64,000 nucleotides of DNA from NCBI GenBank assembly GCA_963682055.1, contig OY821742.1, positions 632,501-696,500 on the forward strand, read 5' to 3'. The notes below the pieces were generated by a model. It saw only the letters and a list, made by a program, of their open reading frames with translations, did no database searches and was not told where the DNA came from. Position 1 is the first letter of the stretch. Every line of letters begins with the position of its first letter. The DNA comes from Primula veris. Taxonomy: Eukaryota > Streptophyta > Magnoliopsida > Ericales > Primulaceae. Below, piece after piece: positions 38,009 to 49,875 of this stretch. Both the position numbers and the translations under genes were made by a program.

Positions 38009-38074
38009 ATTATAGGATCCAACTTGGTTGCTATAAATTAAGTATTTTATAGCAACCAAGTTGTATCCTATAAT
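38009..38074. repeat. Near-perfect ~29-bp hairpin
   Basis: The left arm (38009-38037) and right arm (38045-38074) are inverse copies around ggatccaacttggttgctat with one mismatch and a 7-nt loop. It could be a tiny MITE or a hairpin transcript. No neighbouring gene explains it. Confidence 0.75.
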
Positions 38075-38275
38075 TACGATTTTGATAGCATATATAAAAT
38101 TAAGTATTTATAACAAATACATGACATAGTGTTATGGATTTTGATAGATTTTGATAGATTTTGACAGCATACATGCCCTAATGATATGGAATTTTGACGT
38201 AAGAAAGAATTCTAAAGGATAGATTTGGTAAAAATAAAATAAAATTTTGTTTGTACTTTGTACTATGGATATAAG

Positions 38276-38393
38276 CAGAGGCGGTCCAGTACTGTTGGTT
38301 GCCCAAAGCTCAGTGCAGTTTTTTTTTTTTACCAAAGATCCATTAGCCCAGTTTTTTTTTTCACAGGCCTTGGGCCTGGGCCGCCCACCCATG
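38276..38393. mobile_element. Small hAT-like remnant
   Basis: GC-rich ends cagaggcggtccag and ctgggccgcccacccatg are imperfect inverses. Flanks gatataag (38268-38275) and catataag (38394-38401) match at 7 of 8 bases, as for hAT insertions. Poly-T runs fill the middle. Confidence 0.55.
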
Positions 38394-38399
38394 CATATA

Positions 38400-40350
38400 A
38401 GGGTGTATAAGTCTTTTGCTTCCTAAAAAAGACTAAACAGAAATATTGTTCCATGTGTAATACTTATTACTACTAATTAAACCCCAATTTCCCCTATATT
38501 ATACAATTTTAAAAAATGCACTCTTGTCCTTGGGTGCATAATTTTGTGTACTTTGATCAGTGTAATTACGATGTGAACTATTTGTTGAGGATTGCACTAG
38601 AGATTAGTGTGAAAGCGAAAGCGAGAAAGCCTTGCTATTATGATAAATTTACGGTGTTGCTGATTTCATAGCTCTGTCGAAAGATTATTATATTTGATTT
38701 GAAATATGTTGTGCACCAGCATGGGTGCTGAACCATCATAATGTATGTCAGCATATTCGATATTCGCCCTGCCATCTTCAGTGTGGGGGGTAGTGTTCAT
38801 CTGTGTAACAGCTATTGAAACACTAAAGCATATCGATCTATTACGTACACAATTGTGCCATCATCCGAAAGCTTGGTTTTGTTTTTTGAAATGGCCACTA
38901 AGTCTATTATGTAGTGAGTAGTTAGGTCATTGGTGAGTCCACTACTTAAGAGAGTTGAAACTTGAAATTCATCTTATTCAACATGAGATTTCTCATACCG
39001 AAAGTTACATAACGACTCGAATAGTAGCAATACAACTGCGAGTGCACCATGGACTTATTCTGATGGAGATAATTCCCACCATCCATATTTGACAATTTAG
39101 TGGAGTTGAATCAACTTTTCCATGATCCATTTCACCCAAAAGTTGCAAGAAATTATGTAGCGATTCTCGCAGTATATCTTAACATAAAATGATAAGCGTG
39201 TCATGTGTGGATATGAAACTATCGAGTAGTGGACCATATAATTTCTCTATTTTTCGCAGACTGTATAGTTCTAAGTCTGCTAGTTTGTAGCTCTAAAGCT
39301 TAATTTTGTTTTGCTCATAAGTCGTGTTGCATTACATTGACAGGCTTAAAAACAAATCGCTTTTTATGGTTTGAGAAAGCGGGATTTTAAACAGCTTAGT
39401 GATTCTAGTCTTCTTTAAACAAAAAATGTGTCAAAACAAGGGTTATTGGTTATTAATAAAAACAGCAACTTTGTTTTGCAGTTCAAGCTTTCAAACAACC
39501 AAATGTATGCAACAAAAAATAATGTTTCTATTTAATTAATCATTTAACTTGGTGATTGATTTACAAAATAATGATACTTTTTACTTCATTGGTTTTATGC
39601 TTTATGGTATCTATTTTAAAGTACCTCGCCATGGAAATCTGACATGTGTAAAATGTGTTGAGTTAACTTGCAAGAAGTTCTTTAACAAAGTTCATTTGTT
39701 AGGCCATTCTGCAATTCTCTACATATTTTAAGTGAACAAAGCCTAAATGCAAGGATTAAAGGCACAATAAAAAAAAAAGAGTTACTTGTTAGTTCCTTCT
39801 GTGGAAAATTTGGCGCCATATGTTGTCTCTGCAATTAAGGCGTTGAGAACCAAACTCTGTCATTGGTAGTCTGTTTTTTTTTTTTTAGTGATGCTTAATT
39901 AATCGGTCTTCAAACTTGGATTCATTTATGTTTAATTAAAGCAAATAAGCTGGTTTCATCGAGCTATAAAATTTCTCTTCTTACTAGGTTAGAAACCCGA
40001 AAAAAAATAAGTTTTTTAAAAAAGTTAACCAAATGACTATAACTTTTAGAAAGAAGAAAAAAATGGTAAAACTTCTTAAAGGTGAAAAGAGACAAGCCGT
40101 TGAAGTGTATCCAAGCTTAGTGTGCTATAATCTTGTTAGGTTAAATATTATCTCACAAAAACTTACATTTAACTAATTATAATCACTAAAGTTAAAGAGG
40201 GGATATAAGCGGTTTGAGGTTTAATGATAACCAATAAAAGATATGATCAACTTTTATATAGTTTCAGTGGAAGGTGGAAAAAAGTAAGTTGACTTATAAA
40301 AAGTTAACAAGTAAAGATCAACCATAAAATGTGAAAATGGAGTAGTGGGT
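38400..40350. other. Gene-poor region, nothing recognised
   Basis: No exon chain with plausible splice sites or a recognisable protein was found. Base composition near 38560-39200 is slightly less AT-rich than its surroundings, which could mark a decayed gene or transposon, but no reading frame supports this. Confidence 0.4.
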
Positions 40351-40353
40351 TGT

Positions 40354-40990
40354 CATGTGCTTGATTGATAAATTAGGTATACAAACGAGTAGGAAAAGTA
40401 TGGTACCGGAGTTGTCACTAACGTACGATCTAAGGTGCCATATTAGACACGTAACGATCAAATGTATCACTTAATCGATAATGCATGTGCTTGATTGCTT
40501 ACTAGGTATACAAACGAGTAGGAAATGTATGGTACCGGAGTTGTTCTAAGGTGCGATATTAGACATGTAACGATCAAATGTATCACTTAATTGATTATAC
40601 ATGTGCTTGATTGCTAATTAGGTATACAAATAAGAGTAGGAAAAGTATGGTACCGGAGTTGTCACTAACGTACAATCTAAGGTGCGATATTAGACACGTA
40701 ACGATCAAATGTATCACTTAATCGATAATACATGTGCTTGATTGCTTACTAGGTATACAAACGAGTAGGAAAAAGTATGGTACCGGAGTTGTCACTAACG
40801 TACGATCTAAGGTGCGATATTAGACACGTAACGATCAAATGTATCACTTAATCGATTATACATGTGCTTGATTGCTAATTAGGTATACAAACGAGTAGGA
40901 AAGGTATGGTACCGGAGTTGTCACTAGCGTACGATCTAAGGCGGAATATTAGACATGTAACGATCAAACGCATGAATGGATCGTTAATAC
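40354..40990 (+). repeat. ~130-bp tandem repeat, five copies
   Basis: Units start at catgtgcttgattg 40354, 40494, 40600, 40731 and 40861, ending at a variant at 40990. Each carries aggtatacaaacgagtagg, gtatggtaccggagttgtca and gacacgtaacgatcaaatgt. Unit 2 lacks part of the middle (106 bp). High identity suggests recent expansion. Confidence 0.92.
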
Positions 40991-41460
40991 ATGTGATTGA
41001 TTGCTAATTAGTATACAAATTAATGTACTACCTTGGCAGAAAATTGGGCAAGTTACAATCAAGTTTAAATCGTTTGTAGCTAATTAATTAAGTTTAACAT
41101 ATGAACAAATATGTAAAGTCATATTTCGACTTAATTTTGAGAACACAGTTTGTTTGTCATGTGATTTTGTAAAACTCCTCAATACCAACGAAAGCTAATA
41201 AATGTAAGAAAATAATGGGTTAGGTAGGTCTATGGATTTTATTTAACTTGCATATATAATGCATATAGCTAAAAGTTATTTATTTACATTTTTCTTCACC
41301 AACTTAACTTTAGGAGACTTTGCTTTATAAATGCGGCAAATAATGCCTTGAACTTAGATTACCACACTTTGTTTATTGGATGCATTTACTATGAATAGAT
41401 TAATGAGACCTTCTATAGTGTTTTGGAGTTAAATAAAACAATTGGTATTATGAATCTTAC

Positions 41461-41839
41461 GAGTGCAAATCTTCTACCTCTATTCTTTACCCCTTCCGTG
41501 ACTTCTTGCTTATTTTCACTCAAATTTTAAATTTTCACAACTTATACCGTAACTTTATAAACTTTTATATTATATTGTATTCAAATTTTAAAACATTTCA
41601 ACATAATATTGTTTTAGACAATTTTTTTTAATATTCAATGTTTAGTTTACACTAATTTATACATTTATTCCAAAATAAATTTTGTGTGGATTTTCTTTTT
41701 AAAAATAATTATTGGAATGTATTGATACATGTATTATAGTAATTGTACAATTTCTTTTAAGTTTTTTAGAATTTTTTTTGGATAAAATAAATAAAGAGAC
41801 ACGGAAGGGATAAATAAATAGGGTAGAAGATTTCATCTC
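41461..41839. mobile_element. MULE-like MITE, 379 bp
   Basis: The left end gagtgcaaatcttctacc... with cccttccgtg is inverted at the right as cacggaaggg...ggtagaagatttcatctc. Flanks gaatcttac (41452-41460) and aaatcttac (41840-41848) form a 9-bp duplication with one mismatch. No coding capacity. Confidence 0.7.
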
Positions 41840-41849
41840 AAATCTTACT

Positions 41850-42587
41850 CATTAATAAAGAACTGAGTTTCAAGATGGTTAATATATCCCTTAATGCAGT
41901 AGCTAAGAGAATAATTGAAGATAAGGAAAATAAATCGAATAATGACTTTCGAATGGCACCTGTAGATCCATCAAGATCATAGGATAGCAAGATTAAAAGA
42001 AAAAAGTTTTTATCTATTTTTGAACGTTTGTAATCGCATTATTCCTTATTTTTATGCTCGTGTATAACTAGAAAGTCGTCTTATCGCGGAATATTTATAC
42101 TATTTTGAACCCCGCTTAACTCTGATTACTCAGGTTGTGAGTAGCTGAGTTGTTTTATTCCCATCTACTTGTTATATTTGGTTGGTTAATATATGCTTAA
42201 TTTTCAAAATAAAAATAAAAATGTATACCCAAGTCTCAAGTTATCATATTTGATGTTACATTTAATCATATAAGTAATAATGCAATTGACTTGTGGTTGT
42301 GGTTTTTGATAAATAATGACATCATGAAAAAAATAAAAATAAAATCTAAATATGGATAACACATAACAATAGTTGTATTTGATGCTATATAAATTATATG
42401 CCAATGTCACATTCCTTGCTATAGGATTGAGCATAAAAGGAACCTAGCTATCTTCTATTTTCTCTATCTCTATACCAACCTGTCTTTTTGTTTGCAAAAT
42501 TATAAAATCATATTTCATAAGTTTTTAATTATATATAGTGAGAAACAACATATCATATATATATATATATATACAAGAAGGTTAGCC
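41850..42587 (+). other. Region upstream of the PSY-like gene
   Basis: No coding sequence. It is AT-rich with a TATA-rich microsatellite (tatatatatata) at about 42555-42573, just before the start codon. The transcription start and core promoter cannot be fixed by eye. Confidence 0.4.
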
Positions 42588-43987
42588 ATGGTTTTTATGA
42601 AAAAAAAGGCTTCTTCAATATTTTTCGTCTTAGTTCTCATAATTTGCTTCATATCGTCTGGTAAGTTACTTCTATATATGCATATTTAAAAGTAGATATT
42701 CATTCATCTAGGGAAAAGGAAAAAAAATAGGAATTAAAAGTATTGAAATCTAGGTTTGGAACAAAATAATTGAATCTTTATATATATAAATGGTGAGGAA
42801 AAACCACATTTTATTTTTTTATTACAATTTTAGATTGAAGAACAATTGAACAAACATTTCTAATGTCACAAGAATCTCAATCATCACATGCAAAAACTAT
42901 ATTATTTTACATTTCCTCAATGTTTATCATCACTTTGATGCTTTAAAGTTTTAAACTGATTAAAATACGTACACATTTGTCTATCATGAAAATATATTTA
43001 CTGTTTCTTACTTTTTAGAGAACCATTGAAAGTTAATCTGGCTCTTTTTTTTTTTAATTAAGAAAGTAACCGGCTTATCATTAATGAAAATAACAAGTTT
43101 ATACAAGTATAATTGCTTATGGAACAAGCTACGAAAAACGAGAAATAAAGAAATACAAGTTACTCCGGCTCTATAACTTATCTGAGAACTAGAAATCCAG
43201 AACGTGAATGCATTATAATTTATAAGTCTTATCATGAATTATGAACGTAAACAACTTTTTGTTAAGTGCATGCATCACAAACGAAAAGAAATAACTCATT
43301 ATTCAAATAAAATCTTTAGTTTCTATTCTTTAAATTGTTAAATCTAATTTGAATAGTATAGTTCATAAATTCATGTAATAAAAGCAAATGGAGTGCCAAA
43401 TATCGCAAGATGTAAAAAATTTGAAAGATCAAAAAGAAAAAATAATCTATCGTTACTCGTTTTTGCAGGCGTCGTTGAAGGCCTTGATAACAAAGCCAAA
43501 TCTGCTTATCATAAGGTAATTATTGTTACAAAATTATGGTTTCTTAATCTGGAGAGATAATGTTTTTCACATCTCATCCATACTTATTTTAACGCTTAAT
43601 CCACTCTTGCTTAAACTTCTAAAAAAAATTGCATAATGTTGAAAGTTTTTAGTTGATAATTTGATAGTATGAAATCAAAAAGAATATGTTTTCTAGAGTA
43701 ACAGATACCACATTAAGTTTTATGTTATAATACTCTAACTAATTGTTATATATTTACTTTCTATTTGAAAGTGTTTAGATTGATAATTTGAAGGTCTTAT
43801 AAACTACTCACTTTATGATGGATGTTTTATTCTAATTAATTGTTATATTTTGTGTCATGTCAAGGATGGTATGATGGTTGCAAATACAAGAAAGCTTTTG
43901 GGACATATAAAAGTGATGGATTATGATTATACAGGACCCAATCCCAAACATGATCCCAGAAAGGGCAAACCTGGCAGAGGCCCTTGA
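42588..43987 (+). CDS. PSY-type secreted sulfated peptide precursor
   Basis: Three exons, 42588-42660, 43469-43515 and 43865-43987, with GT-AG introns; 243 nt, 80 aa. Residues 1-25 are a signal peptide: a lysine-rich start then a strongly hydrophobic core (SSIFFVLVLIICFISSG). A short variable pro-region follows. The C-terminus has D59-Y60, five residues, then NPKHDP (66-71) and a basic/proline tail. AtPSY1 and bacterial RaxX show the same DY-x5-NPKHDP arrangement. PSY peptides are tyrosine-sulfated by TPST, secreted, and balance growth and stress through PSYR receptor kinases. Oddity: a second DY (61-62) directly follows the first. The start at 42588 is preferred; a second ATG at 42597 would also keep the signal peptide. 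The gene is convergent with TAP38. Confidence 0.85.
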
Positions 43988-44783
43988 ATTTGATTTAAAA
44001 CTTATAAATATAGTTATAACTTATATATATATATATGGTACTATATATAATGTTGAATTTTGAGTAATTTCTGCATTATTAATGTAAACTCCCTTTTAAG
44101 GAGGTCATGGTTTTTCTGTAATACAATAAGACCAATTTGTCTGGTGGTAAGTTGAATAATTTCATATTTTGACATAATGTCAAAGGTATGGAAAATTGGT
44201 TAAGTACCATGTACCAAAATGAGAGTTTTTTTTATTATGGCGACTTTATTTTATGAAGCTATGGAGATTTTTACTTTGGCGAAAGGCGATATTCTTATTT
44301 AAAGCTATCGAGTATATTTTTATTCATGTACTAGTAAAAATATCTTTGTATTCTTTTTCTCTTATGGCGTTTAAACGTATGTATGTTCGCAACTCATATA
44401 CTCTAGACCGCAATCTCTGCGTATCTGAAAAGATAATGTAGCATTTTTAGAAAATGTGAAATTGAGTTTTGATGCAAACTTCATTACCAAGTAGGATTAC
44501 TGAAGTGGGAGTGTGACCTAGAGTGTACAAGTTGTAAATCTAGAAAAATACATTCATAACACATACAATCACTCAAACATAGCTTGTTATCTCAGAACAG
44601 CAGCCAATACATCGACTACATTCGAGCGAGAAGATGACGGAACTGTAAAAACAATGATATATCAATATGCTATATTTGATAAAGATGGAAATATATCAAT
44701 ATGCACATTTAGTTGTAACAACAAGAATTGATAACTATTATATATGTACATGCTATACAAATTGCAAAGTCATGTTAATTAGA

Positions 44784-47700
44784 TCAGAAGGAGATAAAAG
44801 ATGAGATCCATATTGCTAATGAGACAATACCCACAGTTGCAAAAGCTTGGCCTATCTCGAAAACAACGTTCCCCTGCTCCATCGGCAAATTTCTCCAATC
44901 CGTACGACTGTTCAAAAATCAAACCAGAGTATAATATTAGGATATGGATTTACATGGTTGCATCATCTTGTAAGCTCAAGTTTTTGTTTTTATTTTTTGC
45001 TTCAAAATTGTACTTCACTTTATTGATCAGCACAAAAGCCCGTGTTTGAGGTTTTATACTCATATGATATCTTTTTCAGCCTCAAATTAGTCAAATAAGA
45101 CGTATTTTTTTTGTTCAAAAGCTACATCCAAACAAAACTGGAGTAAAGAGGAAAAAATACGAAAAGATTGAAGTTGATGGTTTACATATATTCATGTCAT
45201 TTGTTTGTTAAGCTAAGAATAAGAGCGTTATTCAAATTTTGTATAGAATAATGAAACTGCGAGAAAAGGTCAGGCAGGCAGCTTATTATATAAGTAAAAA
45301 TTCCATATAACTTTTCAGTGTCGAAGTAAGAAGAAATAAGAAAAGAAATAAAATAATGATATTTGTTAGTTGCAATCATAGATAATATTCTTAGGATCAA
45401 TTAATTATGCGCTCACCCCAAATCTGCAATGAGAATGCTGACATTATCTTGCGAGCGACGATCCTATTTAGAGTTACCAGGTTAATAGCAGTAAAACGTA
45501 CAATGCTTTATTACAAGAAATACTAAAAATAATAACGAAAGTAAGGCTTAATGGTCCATTACCAGTGCTAATTGTCCAAGTGCCTCGCAAGCTAACTGAA
45601 ATTACCATGAGAAAAAAATAATTCATTCTAACTGAAATTACCATGAGAAGAAAATTTACAACTTTCATTCATGTGAGATGTAACAGTAAATATGAACTAC
45701 CTGTACATCGCCATGTTTCCGAAGCTGATTTCTGACAAAGTTAACAGCATCTGAGCTGAAATATGTTAATCACAATTACACTCTTCATCTGTTGTATAAA
45801 AAGCATTATGTGCTTATTTGGTCACAACTTATAAGTTCATATTTATTTGCTTATAAGTTGCTATGCATTTGGCTGGCTAATTTAAGAACCGAGTATTTTT
45901 GGTTTTCTGGCCAGTAACAGCTTAATAATGACCCAGTTTTTTCTCAGCCTCAAATAACCCAATTTACATCCTAAAAGAGTGCATCCAAACAAGCTTATTA
46001 ACTAAAAGAATGAAGCACGTATTGACTATTAACAAACCTGTTAATGTAATCCCATAAGCCGTCAGATGCTAATATTATGAACTCTGAATCTGTTCCGAGA
46101 ATTACTTGAAAAATATCGGGAATTGCAGTAACTAGGTCTCCTTTAAATCGTATTCTAGCCAAAAAACAAGAACCAAAAAAATCAATTCAACTTTAATATA
46201 AATTTAGCAAATAGTAGGAAAGATGCAAATAAAGCTTTAGTCTTTAAGCAAATAAGTTGATTTATTTGACTGATAAAAGACTGATTCCATTCAGCTTAGA
46301 ATTTCTACCCTTTTCAAATGAGAAGAACAAAAACACGGTTTCAAGCTGACCAGCCGAATAGGCTGAGGCTTATAAGAAGAAGAAAACACTGAGCTTAAAA
46401 GCTTCAACCAAACAAATTTATCATACTGTAGCGATCTCATGAGAGTGTAGGATTCATAAAAAAATGCTTTTACAAATCATATACTATCATCTTAAGTCTT
46501 AACAGATGAATGTTGCTCATCATTAAAGGACAACTATCGATATCAAGCTAATAAACATTTTGTAAGGCCCCAGATGCAACAAACTTTTTAAGTCAGTTGA
46601 ATGTTCCACGTGTAATCCCCTTTAAATTTGTTCTAGCCAATATAAGGGCTTCTTTGCTTGCAGATTTTTAGCTCAAGGAGTACTGGATTTGATTACCCAT
46701 CTTAAAAAAGCCAAGTTTCTTTTAGTTTACTGTCTTGAAAAAGCTAGAAGTTCTAAGCAGAATAAACCTGATTTTCCGTCATCCTTAAAATACACCTGTT
46801 TATTTGCTTTTAAGTACTTAATGTTAAGCTTCACGACACTCTATGAGAATTTCATAGAATAGTCGATTATGAAATTTTTAGGGAAAAATTAATATTTCAA
46901 GATAAGAAGAATCATCGGAAAAGCCAGAGCCTACTAAGCATTCAATTGATGTACGAAAGTGCCAATTTTTTACAAAGACAAAACAAAGAAAAGTTACTTT
47001 AGAAATACTACACACTAAGAATCTGTGGTTTACCTGGAAACGAATTTTTCTGTCCATCTTCCTTTCTCCAACCCCTTTTTCAGCATTCTTTTCTCATGTA
47101 AAAAGAAACAGCCTTAGATATTATTGACGTTCAAGATAACAATTTTTGACACTTGCTCCTAAAATCATCTTGAACTTACTCGTTTTTCTTTGCCTTAAAT
47201 CGCATATCACCAAATGCACGTGCCACAGCAATGTCTCCACAAATTCTGCCATCACTAATCTAAAAAGGTGAAGAACCAAGTTAGTAAAACTAAAAATAGC
47301 CTCTTAAAAGATAAACCTGTTCATTTATACGATGTAGTAAATAATAATAATATAACAATAACAATAGCAATACTAATACTAATACTAATAATAAACTTGA
47401 TTAAAAAAGAACAAGAAAGACACACCCATCCACCTGCTTCTCTAATCCGTTTAATTTCTTCAAGTGAAGCTCGATTTCTCCCATACGGTCGATGGGGACT
47501 TGTTAGTACTTCTGCTTTTCCCGACCGTGATAAAACCTACAATTTGCAAACCACTTCTTAAAACTAATTCCAAAAAATATAAATGCATTAGACTGCAGTA
47601 CAGAACGATGCGACATAAACTTAAGGAATTTAATCTTTTGTTCGCTAAGCTATGGCCATTGTCAATTTATTATCATCAACCAATGATCTTTTTAAGTGTA

Positions 47701-49179
47701 CTGAAGTTTACTTTGTGGTTGTTTTTGTATAACCATCAAATTTGTAAATACATAACTTACACAATCTTCCAATTTTGAATCCTCAACTTACATGATTTTA
47801 TCTAGGGCTTTTTATGTCATTTTATTGAAAAAGTGGCAAAATTGAAAAATTGTGTAACAAATTTGATGTTACTGTACTTGATAGATATTTGTTGTTCTAT
47901 GCAGCTAAATCCTTTGTAGTCAATATCTATAACTCTACTAAAACTTTTGTCATTTTTCATATATATCAAGCTCTAACTTACCATAGACGAGTCGCCAACA
48001 TGTGCAACGAATATCCTCTCGTTTCCTGTGAATGCGACAGTAGCTGTCGAACCAGATTCATCATCACCTCCCTCTTCAAGCCTTCAAAAAATAAAACAAC
48101 ACCTAAACCTTCGAAGCAATGGTATAAAAATATACAATATTACGATCATATTCAGTCTACTTTCTGCTAGTACTTAGTTCGTGTGTGATGGTTCTTCCAT
48201 AACAAATCAAACAAATATACATGACAAGTGATGTTTGCATCACCACACAGTTAGTGAGTTGAGTGAATTCAAACAGAGTTATTATCATTTTTTGGCCAGT
48301 ATTGTGTGGTTTCATTTGTCATCTAACAAATCTGTATATGACTGTACATAGCTTTGCTGGATATATATTGCTTACCTACTCAGTAACTTGGCATCAGTTG
48401 TTTCGAAAGCCTCCTTCAATGCTTTTTTTATATTGCTGAAGTCTTTTTCAATCAGAAGCAATCCACCTCGTAAAGCAGTGATACACTCTTTGTAAAGCTC
48501 ATCCCTGTTATCCATAGCGAAGTTCAAATCTTCATATAGAACTCATACTTTAACTTGATATCAGATATACGAGACTGTAATTCTCGGAATTTTACTTCAG
48601 AGTAAAAGAAAAAAGCCAATGAATTTACCTAAAGTTAACTAGATACTCAGAATTTTGTGAAATGTGGATATTGTAGTTTCATAACAACTTTCAAGCTCTA
48701 TATTTTTTCCTTTATTGGCTTATAAGTTGTATTTCATTTGGTTGTTCAAGAAACGCGAGTTTTTCCCCATGCTAGCCTCTGAAGACAATAGGTTCAGAGT
48801 AGAATCAAATCATTTATTTCTTAAAAAATGTTTCCAAAAATCAACAACTGTATAAATACCTCAAGAACTTGACAGAAGAGTTGCCTGCATGTCCATCAAA
48901 CACACCAGCATAGTAGAACCCACCGCCAACCTCATCACACCTAACAATCGCCACGTCATCTTCCATCTCCTCTCGGGCCCCTTGTAGCTTCGTCGAACCC
49001 CATCTTATCCCAGTCACCATGTCTGACGGTGAATCGATCGCAATAGCCGAACTACACCTGCTACCCTTGCTCTTTTTTGTAGTTATATTCTTCTGAAAGG
49101 TTTTTGTTTTGTTGTAACACCACAAGTCTGTGGTGCTAGATAAGAAAAGCTTCTGCAGTTGGGGACTTTGTAAAGCCAT
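44784..49179 (-). CDS. TAP38: Thylakoid protein phosphatase 2C TAP38/PPH1
   Basis: Eleven exons on minus: 49179-48860, 48504-48376, 48081-47982, 47536-47426, 47259-47180, 47087-47034, 46154-46038, 45755-45701, 45595-45563, 45463-45417, 44907-44784. Total 1170 nt, 389 aa. Residues 1 to about 45 look like a chloroplast transit peptide (Ser/Thr/Lys-rich). The PP2C core shows REEMEDD (D74/D75), VFDGHAG (D95), DESGSTA, AHVGDSS, ASDGLWD (D296) and SQDN (D339). A C-terminal hydrophobic segment (about 366-386) anchors it in the thylakoid. TAP38/PPH1 dephosphorylates LHCII, returning antenna to photosystem II in state transitions. Length and the MLKKG-GRW-EKFVSR insert agree with the Arabidopsis protein. 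Exon 6 uses the acceptor at 47088-47089, which keeps frame; an upstream AG would not. Confidence 0.95.
45810..45996. mobile_element. Dispersed MITE-family copy in TAP38 intron 7
   Basis: The left end gcttatttggtcacaac and right end gcatccaaacaagc are inverses. The interior carries the family phrases (gcatttggctggcta, ggccagtaacagctt). See the family note in the findings. Confidence 0.55.
46230..46830. repeat. Two further MITE-family copies in TAP38 intron 6
   Basis: One copy lies near 46232-46418, ending gcttaaaagcttcaaccaaac. Another lies near 46645-46830, beginning gggcttctttgcttgcag and containing aaagctagaagttctaagc. Boundaries are approximate. Confidence 0.5.
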
Positions 49180-49875
49180 TATTTACACACACAGAAAGGG
49201 GGAGAAATGTTGGTTTTTTTTATAGTTTTGTTGAACTTGTTTTGTTGATGAAAATCATGAAATGAAGCCACACCACACCCTTTAGTTAACTGCTTCTAAT
49301 AGATCAGATATAGGGACCCACAAGCTATAACTTGGTAAGTTGCAGATCTTTCTACAAAGTCTTAACTAAAATTTCAGTTTGGTCATATGATTATAATGTA
49401 ACTAAATCAAAATTAAGAGTTGTTTTTATTTTAGACAAACACAGTCATCTTTTAATGAGCAACAGCAAAGCTATATCCGGTCTAATCTTATATGCGATAT
49501 AGCTCAACTTAACTCGATATAATTATGGGCAAGAACAAGATGAAATATTCAAAAAAAAAAAGATTGATTCTTAATATTCCTGCAGAGTCGCACACAACAT
49601 TCTCAATTCAAGAACAATAGATACACGTTCCTGAAATTTAAACAATCTGAGACCCGAATAATACAGCCAAAATATGAAGAAATAGTAACTTTCTTAAAAC
49701 TTGTATCTGAATAGTACAACAAAATTTATCTAGAGAGACTAGCTTTCTCAAAACTTATACCTAAATAGTACAACAATAATATGAAGAAAGACCAACTTTC
49801 TCAATAATTTATGCTATGAAGAAAGACCGACTTTCTCAATAATTTATGCTAAACTAGAGACACCAAACATGCCCT

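Noticed and set aside
39809..39817. E2F-like TTTGGCGCC
   Set aside because: No gene start nearby; a chance match is likely.
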